Origin: an uncultured Oscillospiraceae bacterium
GTDB lineage: Bacteria > Bacillota > Clostridia > Oscillospirales > Oscillospiraceae
Direction of reading: 5' to 3'
Assembly: GCA_944385425.1 (NCBI GenBank)
Contig: CALWXD010000118.1
Coordinates: 1-51,061, forward strand
DNA: 51,061 nucleotides
The notes beneath the pieces are model-generated. The model ran no database searches and had not been told where the DNA came from. It saw only the letters and a list, made by a program, of their open reading frames with translations. Positions 39,934 to 47,654 of the stretch are shown here, piece by piece. Every line of letters begins with the position of its first letter. The first letter of the stretch is position 1. The translations under genes and the position numbers were made by a program.

Positions 39934-40725
39934 TCACCCGAACGCCGCGGGCGCGCCTGCCCGAACAACGAAAACAACCGCAAGCACGCCGAGGAGGAAA
40001 ATCGTAGACCAAATCCACAGCCCCCTGGATTTCAAATGGAGCCCTCCTCCGGCGATTTTTTCAAGGACACCCCCCATTACAACGGAAAACGCAAAGATAC
40101 CGCCCCAAATGGCCCAGCCGTAATGGCTGTGCCCGTATGCCGCGCCTGCCGGATGAGGCCCGCACAGCTCCCCAAGCAGCAGAGCGATCGCAAATCCGAA
40201 AAGCGCGGTACCGGAAAAATACCTTTTCCCCAGCAGCGCGGGGACCGCGGATACTGCCATGGCGACCCAGAAAATATTCCGGCGGAGCAGCCAGCCGTAT
40301 AGATAGCGCAGCTGCCCGGGGTCGTCTCCCCACAGCCACCCCAATACGCTTGCCGGTCGCCCCGCCGCCCCGAAAACGCGCCCGGCGAGATAGATCAGCA
40401 GGTACCCTCCGACAACCGCCAGGGCAAAGAGCAGGTTCTTTTTTAGGCGCCTTCGGCGTTTCTCGGCTTTCCCTTTTTCCTCCCTTTTATAGAGATCATA
40501 AATCTGTTCTGCCGGGGATGTCCCGGTTTCCTGCGGGGCAAGCAGGAAGTCCACCGTTGTACCAAAGATCTCCGCCAGCTTGAACAGGTTTTCCGTATTC
40601 GGGGCGGATTGGTTTGTTTCCCATTTGGTAACCGCCTGGCGGCTTACCCCTACGAGCTCAGCCACTTTCTCCTGCGACATGCCGGCGTCCTGGCGGCATG
40701 CCTTGATTTTCTCTCCCAGCGTCAT
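39934..40725 (-). CDS. XRE-family regulator with C-terminal membrane domain
   Basis: The 263-aa protein has a Cro/C1 helix-turn-helix (residues 1-60, MSQEKVAELVGVSRQAVTKWE), a Lys/Arg-rich linker (about residues 85-97) and some five hydrophobic segments beyond. AAAAGGAGG lies 8 nt before the ATG at 40725; the longer frame to 40782 covers promoter DNA. It resembles the two other HTH-membrane proteins here in plan but not in detail. A dyad at 40790-40806 may be its operator. Confidence 0.8.
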   Translation of the reverse strand: MTLGEKIKACRQDAGMSQEKVAELVGVSRQAVTKWETNQSAPNTENLFKLAEIFGTTVDFLLAPQETGTSPAEQIYDLYKREEKGKAEKRRRRLKKNLLFALAVVGGYLLIYLAGRVFGAAGRPASVLGWLWGDDPGQLRYLYGWLLRRNIFWVAMAVSAVPALLGKRYFSGTALFGFAIALLLGELCGPHPAGAAYGHSHYGWAIWGGIFAFSVVMGGVLEKIAGGGLHLKSRGLWIWSTIFLLGVLAVVFVVRAGAPAAFG

Positions 40726-40789
40726 CAGCTGCACCTCCTTTTCGCTGTCATCATACCAAAAATGTTCCCCTTTGACCACCAACGACAGG

Positions 40790-40806
40790 GCAACTATCGG
40801 TTGCCA
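40790..40806. promoter_or_regulatory. GGCAAC-N5-GTTGCC dyad upstream of the XRE gene
   Basis: Perfect 6-bp arms around TATCG, about 65 bases before the start codon. A TATGAT -10 on the minus strand lies closer to the gene (about 40749-40754) without a clear -35, so an activator or autoregulator site is plausible. Confidence 0.5.
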
Positions 40807-40971
40807 TACAAAAATTTCTTCTAAGCGCGGGTCGTTTCCCCGCTATGGCCGCTGTCTGTGCCGCGATGCCCCCTACCCTGGCGCTGCTTATGGGCCGGGC
40901 CCCGCCGCCCGGCGGCGCCGGCGGGGCTGCCGCCACCGCCTGGGCTGAAAAAAGACCGCCGGGAGAGGCAC

Positions 40972-41000
40972 TTGACGGAACGGGAAAGACGTACTATACT
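40972..41000 (+). promoter_or_regulatory. Promoter of trmK-nif3-yebC
   Basis: TTGACG (40972-40977), 17 nt, TATACT (40995-41000). The gene-free region 40726-41034 holds this, the dyad and the XRE promoter. Confidence 0.83.
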
Positions 41001-41034
41001 AATTTTATCTATGCCAACAGAGGGGAGGGGGACC

Positions 41035-41745
41035 ATGACAGCGCAAGCGCGGCTGTCCCTGCCGCCGCGGCTGGCGGCGGTGGCCGCCCTGGTGCCCCCG
41101 GGGACGCGCCTGGTGGACGTGGGGACAGACCACGGCTACCTCCCGCTGCTGCTGCTGGAGGAGGGGCGGGTCCTCTCCGCCATCGCCACGGACATCGCCC
41201 CCGGCCCCCTGGGCCGGGCCCGGCAGGCCGCCGGGGAGCGGGGGACCGCCCTGGACTGCCGTCTGTGCGACGGCCTTGCTGCCGTGTCGCCGGAGGAGGC
41301 GGACACGGTGGTCATCGCCGGCATGGGCGGGGAGACCATCGCGGGCATCCTCGCCGCCGCCCCCTGGACCCGGGAGGGGAGGACCCTGCTGCTGCAGCCC
41401 ATGAGCAAGGCGGAAAAGCTCCGGCCCTGGCTGACGGAGCGGGGCTACGCCATCCATCAAGAGGTGCTGGTGGAGGACCGGGGAAAGCTCTACCCCATCC
41501 TCCTGGCCCGGGGCGGCCACCCGCCGCCCCTGTCCCCTCAAGAGGTCTGGGCCGGCCTGGGGCGGGACGAGCCCCTCTACCCCCGGTACCTGGCCCTACA
41601 GATCCGGCGGCTGCGCCGGGCGGCGGCGGGCCTCAGGCGGGCCGGCGGCCCATCGGCGGCGCGCCTGGCCGCCCTGGAGGAGGACTTGAAGGCGCTGGAG
41701 AATGTCTGCAGGGAGGAAGAATATGACAAGAGTACAGGAGATTGA
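41035..41745 (+). CDS. trmK: tRNA (adenine(22)-N1)-methyltransferase TrmK
   Basis: The 236-aa Rossmann methyltransferase has the SAM motif LVDVGTDHGYLPLLL, then AIATDIAPGPLG, ADTVVIAGMGGETIAGIL and LLLQPMSKAEKLRPWL, all typical of TrmK (YqfN), which makes m1A22 in tRNA. It is followed by the Nif3-family gene with a 23-nt overlap, the usual yqfN-yqfO order in Firmicutes. AGGGGAGGGG is upstream of the ATG at 41035. Confidence 0.92.
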   Translation: MTAQARLSLPPRLAAVAALVPPGTRLVDVGTDHGYLPLLLLEEGRVLSAIATDIAPGPLGRARQAAGERGTALDCRLCDGLAAVSPEEADTVVIAGMGGETIAGILAAAPWTREGRTLLLQPMSKAEKLRPWLTERGYAIHQEVLVEDRGKLYPILLARGGHPPPLSPQEVWAGLGRDEPLYPRYLALQIRRLRRAAAGLRRAGGPSAARLAALEEDLKALENVCREEEYDKSTGD

Positions 41746-42499
41746 GTCGGCGCTGTTCCAGTTCGCCCCCAGGGAGCTGGCCCAGAGCTGGGACAACGTG
41801 GGCCTGCTGGTGGGGGACCCCGCCGCCCCGGTGGAGCGGATTTTGGTGGCCCTTGACGTGACGGAGTCGGTGGTGGAGGAGGCGGCGGCCTCCGGCTGCC
41901 AGCTGATCGTGGCCCACCACCCGCTGATGAACTGCGCCTGGCACCCGGTGCAGTCGGTCCGCATGGACGACGCCCAGGGCCGCCTCATTACATCGCTGGT
42001 CCGAAACGACATCGCCGCCATCTGCATGCACACCAACCTGGACGCGGCGGGGGGCGGCGTCAACGACTGCCTGGCCATGGCCCTGGGGCTGATGAACATC
42101 GTCCCGCTGGAGGAGGGCTGCCTCTGCCGCGGCGGCGTCCTGGTGGACCCCATGGACCTTGCCGCCTTCGCCGCCTATGTGAAAAAGCGGCTGGGGGCCA
42201 ACGGCGTGCGCTACGCCAACGGCGGCCGGGAGGTCCACAAGGTGGCGGTGGGCGGCGGCGCCTGCGGGGAGTACGCCGCCCTGGCCCGGGAGCTGGGGTG
42301 CGACACCTTTGTCACCGCCGACCTCAAATACCACGACTTTCAAAACGCGGCCCCCTGGGGCCTCAACTTGATCGACGCCGGCCACTTCCCCACGGAGGAC
42401 GTGGTGTGCCCCCAGCTGGTGAACCTGCTGGAGGACCGGTTCCCGGCGCTGACCATCTTAAAATCGACCCGCCACAGCGAGGTCATCCAATACGTTTGA
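41723..42499 (+). CDS. Nif3-like dinuclear metal centre protein (YqfO family)
   Basis: The 258-aa protein has SWDNVGLLVGDP, the metal-binding VAHHPLMN, CMHTNLDAAGGGVND, and the C-terminal FVTADLKYHDFQNA and DAGHFPTE. These His/Asp/Glu residues build the two-metal site. The long PII-like insert found in B. subtilis YqfO is absent, so this is the short form. The exact role is unsettled; GTP cyclohydrolase I type 2 is a common but weak label. The start at 41723 follows GGGAGGAA inside trmK. Confidence 0.9.
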   Translation: MTRVQEIESALFQFAPRELAQSWDNVGLLVGDPAAPVERILVALDVTESVVEEAAASGCQLIVAHHPLMNCAWHPVQSVRMDDAQGRLITSLVRNDIAAICMHTNLDAAGGGVNDCLAMALGLMNIVPLEEGCLCRGGVLVDPMDLAAFAAYVKKRLGANGVRYANGGREVHKVAVGGGACGEYAALARELGCDTFVTADLKYHDFQNAAPWGLNLIDAGHFPTEDVVCPQLVNLLEDRFPALTILKSTRHSEVIQYV

Positions 42500-42514
42500 G
42501 AAGGAGAAACACCC

Positions 42515-43249
42515 ATGTCCGGACATTCCAAATGGCACAATATCCAGAAGACCAAGGGGGCGGCGGACGCCAAGCGCTCCCAGATTTTCACCAAGATCGC
42601 CCGCAAAATGATCGTGGCCGTCAAGGAGGGCGGCAGCGGCGACCCCAACAACAACTCCCGCCTGGCCACCGTCATCGCCGAGGCCAAGGCCGCCAACATG
42701 CCTAACGACAACATCAAGCGCACCATCGACAAGGCCCTGGGCGCCGGCAACAGCGACAACTTCGAGAGCGTGGTTTACGAGGGGTACGGCCCCAGCGGCG
42801 TGGCGGTGATCGTGGAGGCCCTCACCGACAACCGCAACCGCACCGCGCCGGAGGTCCGCCACCTCTTTGACAAGTACGGCGGGAACATGGGCGCCAGCGG
42901 CTGCGTCAGCTGGTCCTTTGACCGCAAGGGCGTCATCGTCATCGACAACGAGGACGGGGACCTGGACGAGGAGACGGTGATGATGGACGCCCTGGACGCC
43001 GGCGCCGCCGACTTTGAGGCGGACGGCCCGGTGTTCGAGATCACCTGCGAGCCCGACGACTTCAACGCCGTCACCAAGGCCCTGGAGGACAAGGGGTATG
43101 TCTTTGCCTCCGCCGCCATCGAGATGGTCCCCCAGAACTACGTCAAGCTCACCAGCGAGGAGGACATCAAGAACATGACCAAGATGATCGACCTCATGGA
43201 GGACAACGACGACATCCAGAACGTCTACCACAACTGGGAGCAGGAGTAG
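42515..43249 (+). CDS. yebC: YebC/PmpR/TACO1 family protein
   Basis: The 244-aa protein begins MSGHSKWHNIQ and contains IFTKIARKMIVAVKEGG, RLATVIAEAKAANMPNDNIKR and the GYGPSGVAVIVEALTDNRNR signature. Members act as transcription regulators or as translation factors that relieve stalling. It is the last gene of the trmK-nif3-yebC operon, 15 nt after nif3, and ends at a strong terminator. The translation role would fit its tRNA-modification neighbour, but this is inference. Confidence 0.95.
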   Translation: MSGHSKWHNIQKTKGAADAKRSQIFTKIARKMIVAVKEGGSGDPNNNSRLATVIAEAKAANMPNDNIKRTIDKALGAGNSDNFESVVYEGYGPSGVAVIVEALTDNRNRTAPEVRHLFDKYGGNMGASGCVSWSFDRKGVIVIDNEDGDLDEETVMMDALDAGAADFEADGPVFEITCEPDDFNAVTKALEDKGYVFASAAIEMVPQNYVKLTSEEDIKNMTKMIDLMEDNDDIQNVYHNWEQE

Positions 43250-43670
43250 CCCCCTCCAGCTGTAAAAACCGGGAGGGCGCCTGGGGGACTGCTCCAAGCT
43301 CCCCCCCCTATGCGCAGGAAAAGCCGGCACCGCGGGATTGATCCCGCGGCGCCGGCTTTTCTGATCTGATCCGCCCGCCCCCTTTCTATCTCTTCTCCGG
43401 TTTTCCCCGCCGGCCCGGGCCGGCGGGCGGTCCATCCTTCAGAAGGAGGGGAAGGAAATCCGCCTCCCTGTCAGACAGCATAGCAGGGGGGCTTTAACGC
43501 TGCTTAAAAGATCCTGTTTCCCATTTGTAAACTTTGCCGGGCGGGAATTTACACCCTGTTCACAGCTTTTTTTAAGGGGGTTTTAACTGCCGGGACTACC
43601 ATCTGATGGCGGCGGGGGGATCCCTCCTGCCGGAAACCAAACCCCATCTTACAAGGAGGAAACAAGCAAC
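43250..43670. other. Gene-free region before the lipoprotein gene
   Basis: It holds the yebC terminator (43321-43360), a GGCCCGGGCC-type palindrome near 43410-43430, a TTTAA-N6-TTAAA dyad near 43494-43509, and AT-rich DNA around 43520-43590. No promoter with both boxes stands out; TTGTAA near 43526 has no good -10. The long distance suggests a regulated leader. Confidence 0.5.
43321..43360 (+). terminator. Terminator of yebC operon
   Basis: A long stem with one mismatch (43321-43337 with 43342-43358), loop TTGA, followed by the T-run ending at 43360. Confidence 0.87.
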
Positions 43671-44195
43671 ATGAAGAAGTTGAAAACTCTTGCACTCGTT
43701 TTCACGCTGGTCCTAAGCATCGCCCTGCTGACGGGCTGCACCAGCAGCAACGCCGGGAACGGCGCCGCGGGAAACAACGGGACAAACGACACCACCAGCG
43801 GGGACAACGCCGGCGGCAGCAACTCCGGGGACAACGCGGCCGGGGACGACACCGCCGACGATGGTGCTGACGACGGCGAGGCGCAGCTGACCGACGCGGT
43901 GGGCGAGATCACCGCCGTAGGGGAGGACGGCACCGTGGAGGTGGCCCTCTACAGCGGCGACGCCGACGTCTCCGACTACGCCAACGCCGACCTCAGCGGC
44001 TTTCTCCCCACCGAGGACACCCAGACCCTCACCGTTGGGGACGCGGTGGCGGTGTACACCGCGGCGGACGGCGTCCTGACGGAGGCCGACGCCGCCGCCC
44101 TCACCGCCGGCGCCATGGTGATCTTCTCCAGCGACGCCGAGGGCCAGCTGGTCCAGATCGTGGTCGTCTCCACGGCGGAGGACGCCGCGGCCTAA
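43671..44195 (+). CDS. Lipoprotein with Gly/Asn/Asp-rich linker
   Basis: The 174-aa protein has a type II signal (lipobox LLTGC, Cys23), a low-complexity linker rich in Gly, Asn, Asp and Thr (about residues 24-68), and a C-terminal beta-rich domain of about 105 residues with VGEITAVGEDGTVEVALYSG and LTVGDAVAVYTAADG, reminiscent of small OB/SH3-like export domains. ACAAGGAGG is upstream. No family could be named. It is likely surface-anchored. A hairpin without T-run follows at 44220-44257. Confidence 0.75.
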   Translation: MKKLKTLALVFTLVLSIALLTGCTSSNAGNGAAGNNGTNDTTSGDNAGGSNSGDNAAGDDTADDGADDGEAQLTDAVGEITAVGEDGTVEVALYSGDADVSDYANADLSGFLPTEDTQTLTVGDAVAVYTAADGVLTEADAAALTAGAMVIFSSDAEGQLVQIVVVSTAEDAAA

Positions 44196-44319
44196 AGGCG
44201 GCGCCGCCCCGCGCGAAAAGAAGCCCTGGAGCCCCGCCGCGGCGGCTCCGGGGCTTCCCTGCTCCGGGGCATAGGACAGCCCGGCGGCGGAATAGGCTAG
44301 GGAAAAAGGGGGCGATGGG

Positions 44320-44613
44320 ATGCAGCAGTGCAGGATGGTGGAGATGCGCTACAAGGAGGTCATCAACATCAACGACGGATGCCGTCTCGGATATGTGGGG
44401 GATGTGGAGATCCGCCTGCCGGAGGGGCAGGTCACCGCCATCATTGTGCCGGGGCCCTGCCGGTTTTTCGGCCTTTTCGGCCGGGGGGAGGACTACTACA
44501 TCCCCTGGGACTGCATCAAGCAGATCGGCGACGACATCATCCTAATCGACAAGCCCTTCCAGCGCCGAGAGCCCTACCGCTGTACGGGAAAGCGGGGGCG
44601 CTGCCGGTTTTGA
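44320..44613 (+). CDS. YlmC/YmxH family sporulation protein (PRC-barrel)
   Basis: The 97-aa protein shows the YlmC/YmxH pattern: KEVININDGCRLGYVGDVEIRL, then GRGEDYYIPWDCIKQIGDDIIL. These PRC-barrel proteins are tied to sporulation in Bacilli and Clostridia, with unknown mechanism. The C-terminal Arg/Cys-rich tail (RCTGKRGRCRF) is an addition. Two other in-frame ATGs exist at codons 6 and 9; 44320 is kept because the family begins about there. A shared terminator follows. Confidence 0.85.
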   Translation: MQQCRMVEMRYKEVININDGCRLGYVGDVEIRLPEGQVTAIIVPGPCRFFGLFGRGEDYYIPWDCIKQIGDDIILIDKPFQRREPYRCTGKRGRCRF

Positions 44614-44632
44614 GGGAGGGGAACAAAGGGAA

Positions 44633-44670
44633 GAGGCGGCATATCCAGAGGATATGCCGCCTCCTTTTCT
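44633..44670. terminator. Bidirectional terminator between the YlmC/YmxH and gntR genes
   Basis: A 14-bp perfect stem (44633-44646 with 44650-44663), loop AGA, then CTTTTCT. Confidence 0.82.
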
Positions 44671-44684
44671 CCGACTGCCGGCCC

Positions 44685-45335
44685 TTAGGCCCCTGCCGCC
44701 GTCTGCAGGATGTTGGTCCGCACCCGGTCCACATGGAGCACCGCCAGCTCCTCCGCCAGGGCCTCGTCCCCGGCGGCCAGGGCGTTGAAGATGTCCCGGT
44801 GCTCCGCCACCGAGGCCTTGGCCCGCACGCTGAGGGAGACGGACATCTGCCGGAACCGCTGCAGCTTTTTGTTCAAGGCCGTCAGCTGCTTTTCAAATGT
44901 CCGGCTGCCGCAGGCGGCGTAGATGGCCTCGTGGAACCGGCTGTCGGACTCCACGATCTTGTCCGGCAGCTCCCGGGCCACATAGAACTCCTGCAGCGTC
45001 ACGATCTCGTCCAGCTCGTTGAGCTCCTCCCTGGTGATCCGCCGGCAGCAGCGGGCGGTGGCCAGCCCCTCCAGGCGGCTGCGGACCTCCAGGATGTCGA
45101 TCAGATCGTCCTGGGTGATCCCCACCACCACGATGCTCTTGCCCCGGCTCTCCACCAGGTCGTCCTGCTCCAGGCGGCGCAGCGCCTCCCGCACCGGCGT
45201 GCGGCTGACCTGCATCTGCTCGCTGAGCTTCAGCTCCGTGAGGGTGTCCCCCCGCTGGTACGCGCCGCTGAGAATATCCCGCTCCACCTGCTCATAGACA
45301 ATATCCGCCAGCGACGTGATTTTAACAACGGCCAT
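44685..45335 (-). CDS. GntR-family regulator, FCD (FadR) subgroup
   Basis: The 216-aa protein has a winged HTH (residues 10-70, LKLSEQMQVSRTPVREALRRLEQDDLV) and an all-helical FCD ligand domain with metal-binding Asp and His residues (SDSRFHEAIYA, AEHRDIFNAL). It is 11 nt downstream of the citrate-synthase-like gene and transcribed with it. A TTGT-AT-ACAT site at that promoter fits the FCD-GntR operator pattern, so the pair is probably a self-regulated unit with a carboxylic acid ligand (inference). Confidence 0.88.
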   Translation of the reverse strand: MAVVKITSLADIVYEQVERDILSGAYQRGDTLTELKLSEQMQVSRTPVREALRRLEQDDLVESRGKSIVVVGITQDDLIDILEVRSRLEGLATARCCRRITREELNELDEIVTLQEFYVARELPDKIVESDSRFHEAIYAACGSRTFEKQLTALNKKLQRFRQMSVSLSVRAKASVAEHRDIFNALAAGDEALAEELAVLHVDRVRTNILQTAAGA

Positions 45336-45346
45336 ACAATCACCCC

Positions 45347-46726
45347 TTACAGCTGGTGGACAAACCGGCCGGGGGCCAGCTCCTGGATCCGCTCCTCCAG
45401 CTCGCTGCGGCCCAGGGCGTTCTGCCGGCCGTTCTCATACTCCGCGTCCACCCACTCCTTCAGCTCCTTCACCAGCGGGTCGTTTTTCCCGATGGCCGCG
45501 TCGCCGGACAGGCCGTAGTTCTCGTTGATCCAGTAGGCGATGCCCGCAAGGCCGGAGGTCTTGCTGATCATCACGCTGGCGGGGCGGCCCAGGATCTTCT
45601 TGGTGTCGAAGATGTTGTAGATCTCCTCGTCCTTCAAGAGCCCGTCGGCGTGGATGCCGGCCTTGGTCATGTTGAAGTTGCGCCCCACAAAGGGGGTGGA
45701 CTCCGGGATGTGGTAGCCAATCTCCTTCTGGAAATACCGGGCGATGTCGGTGATGGCGGTGGTGTCCATCCCGTCCAGGGTGCCGCGGAACCCGGCGTAC
45801 TGCATCACCATGGACTCCAGGGGCACGTTGCCCGTCCGCTCGCCGATGCCCAGCAGGGAGCAGTTCACCGCCCCCGCACCGTAGAGCCAGGCCGCGCTGG
45901 CGTTGGCGGTGGCGCAGTAGAAGTCGTTGTGGCCGTGCCACTCCAGCATCTCGCTGGGCACGTCGGCGTAGTGGCGCAGGCCGTACATAAGGCCGGGGAC
46001 GCTGCGGGGCATGGCCAACTCCGTGTAGGGCACGCCGTAGCCCATGGTGTCGCAGGCCCGGATCTTCACCGGGATCCCCGCCTCCTGGGACAGCTCCTGC
46101 AGGGCGTTGACAAAGGGAACCACAAAGCCGTAGAAGTCCGCCCGGGTCACATCCTCCAAATGGCACCGGGGGATCACCCCGGCGGAGAAGGCCTCCTTCA
46201 CCGCCCCCAGATAGGTGTCCATGGCCTGGCTGCGGGTCATCTTCAGCTTTTTGAAGATGTGGTAGTCCGAGCAGCTGGTGAGCATGCCGGTCTCCCGGAT
46301 GCCCAGGTCCGCCACCAGCTTGAAGTCCTCCTTGCTGGCGCGGATCCAGGTGGTGATCTCCGGGAACTTTAGGCCCAGCTCCCGGCAGCGGTCCAGGGCC
46401 TCCCGGTCCTTTTTGCTGTAGACGAAAAACTCCGTCTGCCGCACGACGCCCTTGGGCCCGCTGAGGCGGGAGAGGAGCTTGAAGAGGTCCACGATCTGCT
46501 GGACGGTGTAGGGCTCCATGGCTTGCTGCCCATCCCGGAAGGTGGTGTCCGTGATGGTGATCTCCGCGGGCATGTTCACCGGCACCCGGCGGTGGTTGAA
46601 GGGGATCTTGGGGACCTCGTCGTAGCTGTAGATGTCCCGGTAGAGATTGGGCTCCTTCACGTCCTGCATATGGTATTTGTAGGACTTCTGCTCCAGCAGA
46701 TGGGTGGCGTTGGACAGTTCAAGCAT
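45347..46726 (-). CDS. Re-citrate synthase-like / homocitrate synthase-family enzyme
   Basis: The 459-aa DRE-TIM metallolyase-type protein has ITDTTFRDGQQ (residues 57-67; Arg64, Asp65), the metal ligands His264 and His266 in WHGHNDFY, and GIGERTGNVPLE. It joins acetyl-CoA to a 2-oxo acid. Its overall form recalls the Re-citrate synthases of anaerobic Clostridia (acetyl-CoA plus oxaloacetate) rather than LeuA, since the LeuA regulatory domain is absent. Homocitrate synthase is the main alternative. AGGAGGTG lies 8 nt before the ATG at 46726; a GTG three codons earlier is inside that site. Confidence 0.78.
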   Translation of the reverse strand: MLELSNATHLLEQKSYKYHMQDVKEPNLYRDIYSYDEVPKIPFNHRRVPVNMPAEITITDTTFRDGQQAMEPYTVQQIVDLFKLLSRLSGPKGVVRQTEFFVYSKKDREALDRCRELGLKFPEITTWIRASKEDFKLVADLGIRETGMLTSCSDYHIFKKLKMTRSQAMDTYLGAVKEAFSAGVIPRCHLEDVTRADFYGFVVPFVNALQELSQEAGIPVKIRACDTMGYGVPYTELAMPRSVPGLMYGLRHYADVPSEMLEWHGHNDFYCATANASAAWLYGAGAVNCSLLGIGERTGNVPLESMVMQYAGFRGTLDGMDTTAITDIARYFQKEIGYHIPESTPFVGRNFNMTKAGIHADGLLKDEEIYNIFDTKKILGRPASVMISKTSGLAGIAYWINENYGLSGDAAIGKNDPLVKELKEWVDAEYENGRQNALGRSELEERIQELAPGRFVHQL

Positions 46727-46746
46727 GGAAAGCACCTCCTGTATTT

Positions 46747-46783
46747 ATGTATACAATTATACTTATGTGCAGGTATTTGTCAA
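46747..46783 (-). promoter_or_regulatory. Promoter and FCD-GntR-like operator of the citrate-synthase-like operon
   Basis: Minus strand: TTGACA (46778-46783), 16 nt, TATAAT (46756-46761). ATTGTATACAT (46747-46757) follows at once and fits the T-N-G-T-N-A-C-N-A type half-site arrangement of FadR-like regulators. Confidence 0.72.
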
Positions 46784-46843
46784 CCCCTTTTTGTAAAGAA
46801 ATTTGCGGCGGCCCGCCCTGCCCCTGCGGGCGGCAGCACCCCC

Positions 46844-46871
46844 TTGCAAAATTTTCCTGCGCTGTGATAAT
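46844..46871 (+). promoter_or_regulatory. Promoter of the broken lipoprotein gene
   Basis: TTGCAA (46844-46849), 16 nt, GATAAT (46866-46871) with TG one base upstream (extended -10). Confidence 0.65.
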
Positions 46872-46910
46872 GACGGCAGAACGACCGCTTGAACGAGAGG
46901 AGCCTTGGAT

Positions 46911-47522
46911 ATGTGAAAGCTGACCGCGCTGATCCTGTCCCTGGCCATGGCCCTAACCCTGGCCGCCTGCGCCCCCACCCGGGAGGACCCGCCGGAGGAC
47001 GCCGGCACGCCGGGGGCCGCGGAGCCGGCAGACACCGGCGCACCGGAGCAGGCCGGCGGCACAGCGCCTAACAAGCAGGAGGCAGCCGAGCCCGGCGCCG
47101 CCCCGGAGACGCCGAACCCAGCACCGGTGCAGACGTCTCCCGCAGAGACCCCGGAGACGGAGGAGACAGCCGAACCCCCCGATCCGCAGCCTGTCCAGGA
47201 GGCGCCGCAGGAGCAGCCCGCTGCTTTAGATGATGGCGGCGGGGCCCCTAACTCCGGAGCCGGCAGCGACGCAGGCCAGGCCTCTGGAAACCAGGGCGGC
47301 TCTGGCGCAAACGGGAACACAGGCAGTGTGAACCCAAGCGGCGGCGGCCAGGGCAGCACAACCAGCGGTGGAATCCAGCCCAATGCAGCCGGGGATTACA
47401 CCACAGATTCCAACGAACAGCCGGTATCTGAAGAGGACAAAGCGGCAACCAAAGCCTGGGTGGAATCCTTTGGCGGTTACATCGGTCCAGACGGCGGCAT
47501 TTGGCTGCCTAACATGCAATAA
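46911..47522 (+). pseudogene. Lipoprotein gene with TGA at codon 2
   Basis: GAGAGGAG lies 8 nt before an ATG at 46911, but the next codon is TGA (46914-46916). Past it the same frame reads KLTALILSLAMALTLAAC, a perfect lipoprotein signal and lipobox, then a Pro/Glu/Thr-rich and Gly/Asn/Ser-rich linker of about 150 residues and a short conserved-looking end (EDKAATKAWVESFGGYIG). One base change from CGA or AGA would explain it. The in-frame ATG at 46947 would give only MALTLAAC, too short as a signal. It keeps promoter and terminator, so the damage is recent, or a sequencing error. Confidence 0.78.
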
Positions 47523-47538
47523 AAGGCGCATATATTCA

Positions 47539-47566
47539 GAGGTCCCCGGCTTGGGGGCCTCTTTTT
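47539..47566 (+). terminator. Terminator after the broken lipoprotein gene
   Basis: A 9-bp stem with one G-T pair (47539-47547 with 47553-47561) and TTTTT. Confidence 0.82.
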
Positions 47567-47654
47567 GTCCCGCCTCCCCCCCGCCGCCGAGGAAAAAATG
47601 GCGCCGGGGGACATGGATCCCCCGGCGCCTTCGCGCGCTGTCTTTCCTGTTTCC

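Noticed and set aside
46889..47071. Alternative frame giving a 60-aa protein through the broken lipoprotein start
   Set aside because: It reads a Gly/Arg/Pro-rich random sequence without a signal peptide, whereas the other frame carries a perfect lipobox in phase with the ATG at 46911.
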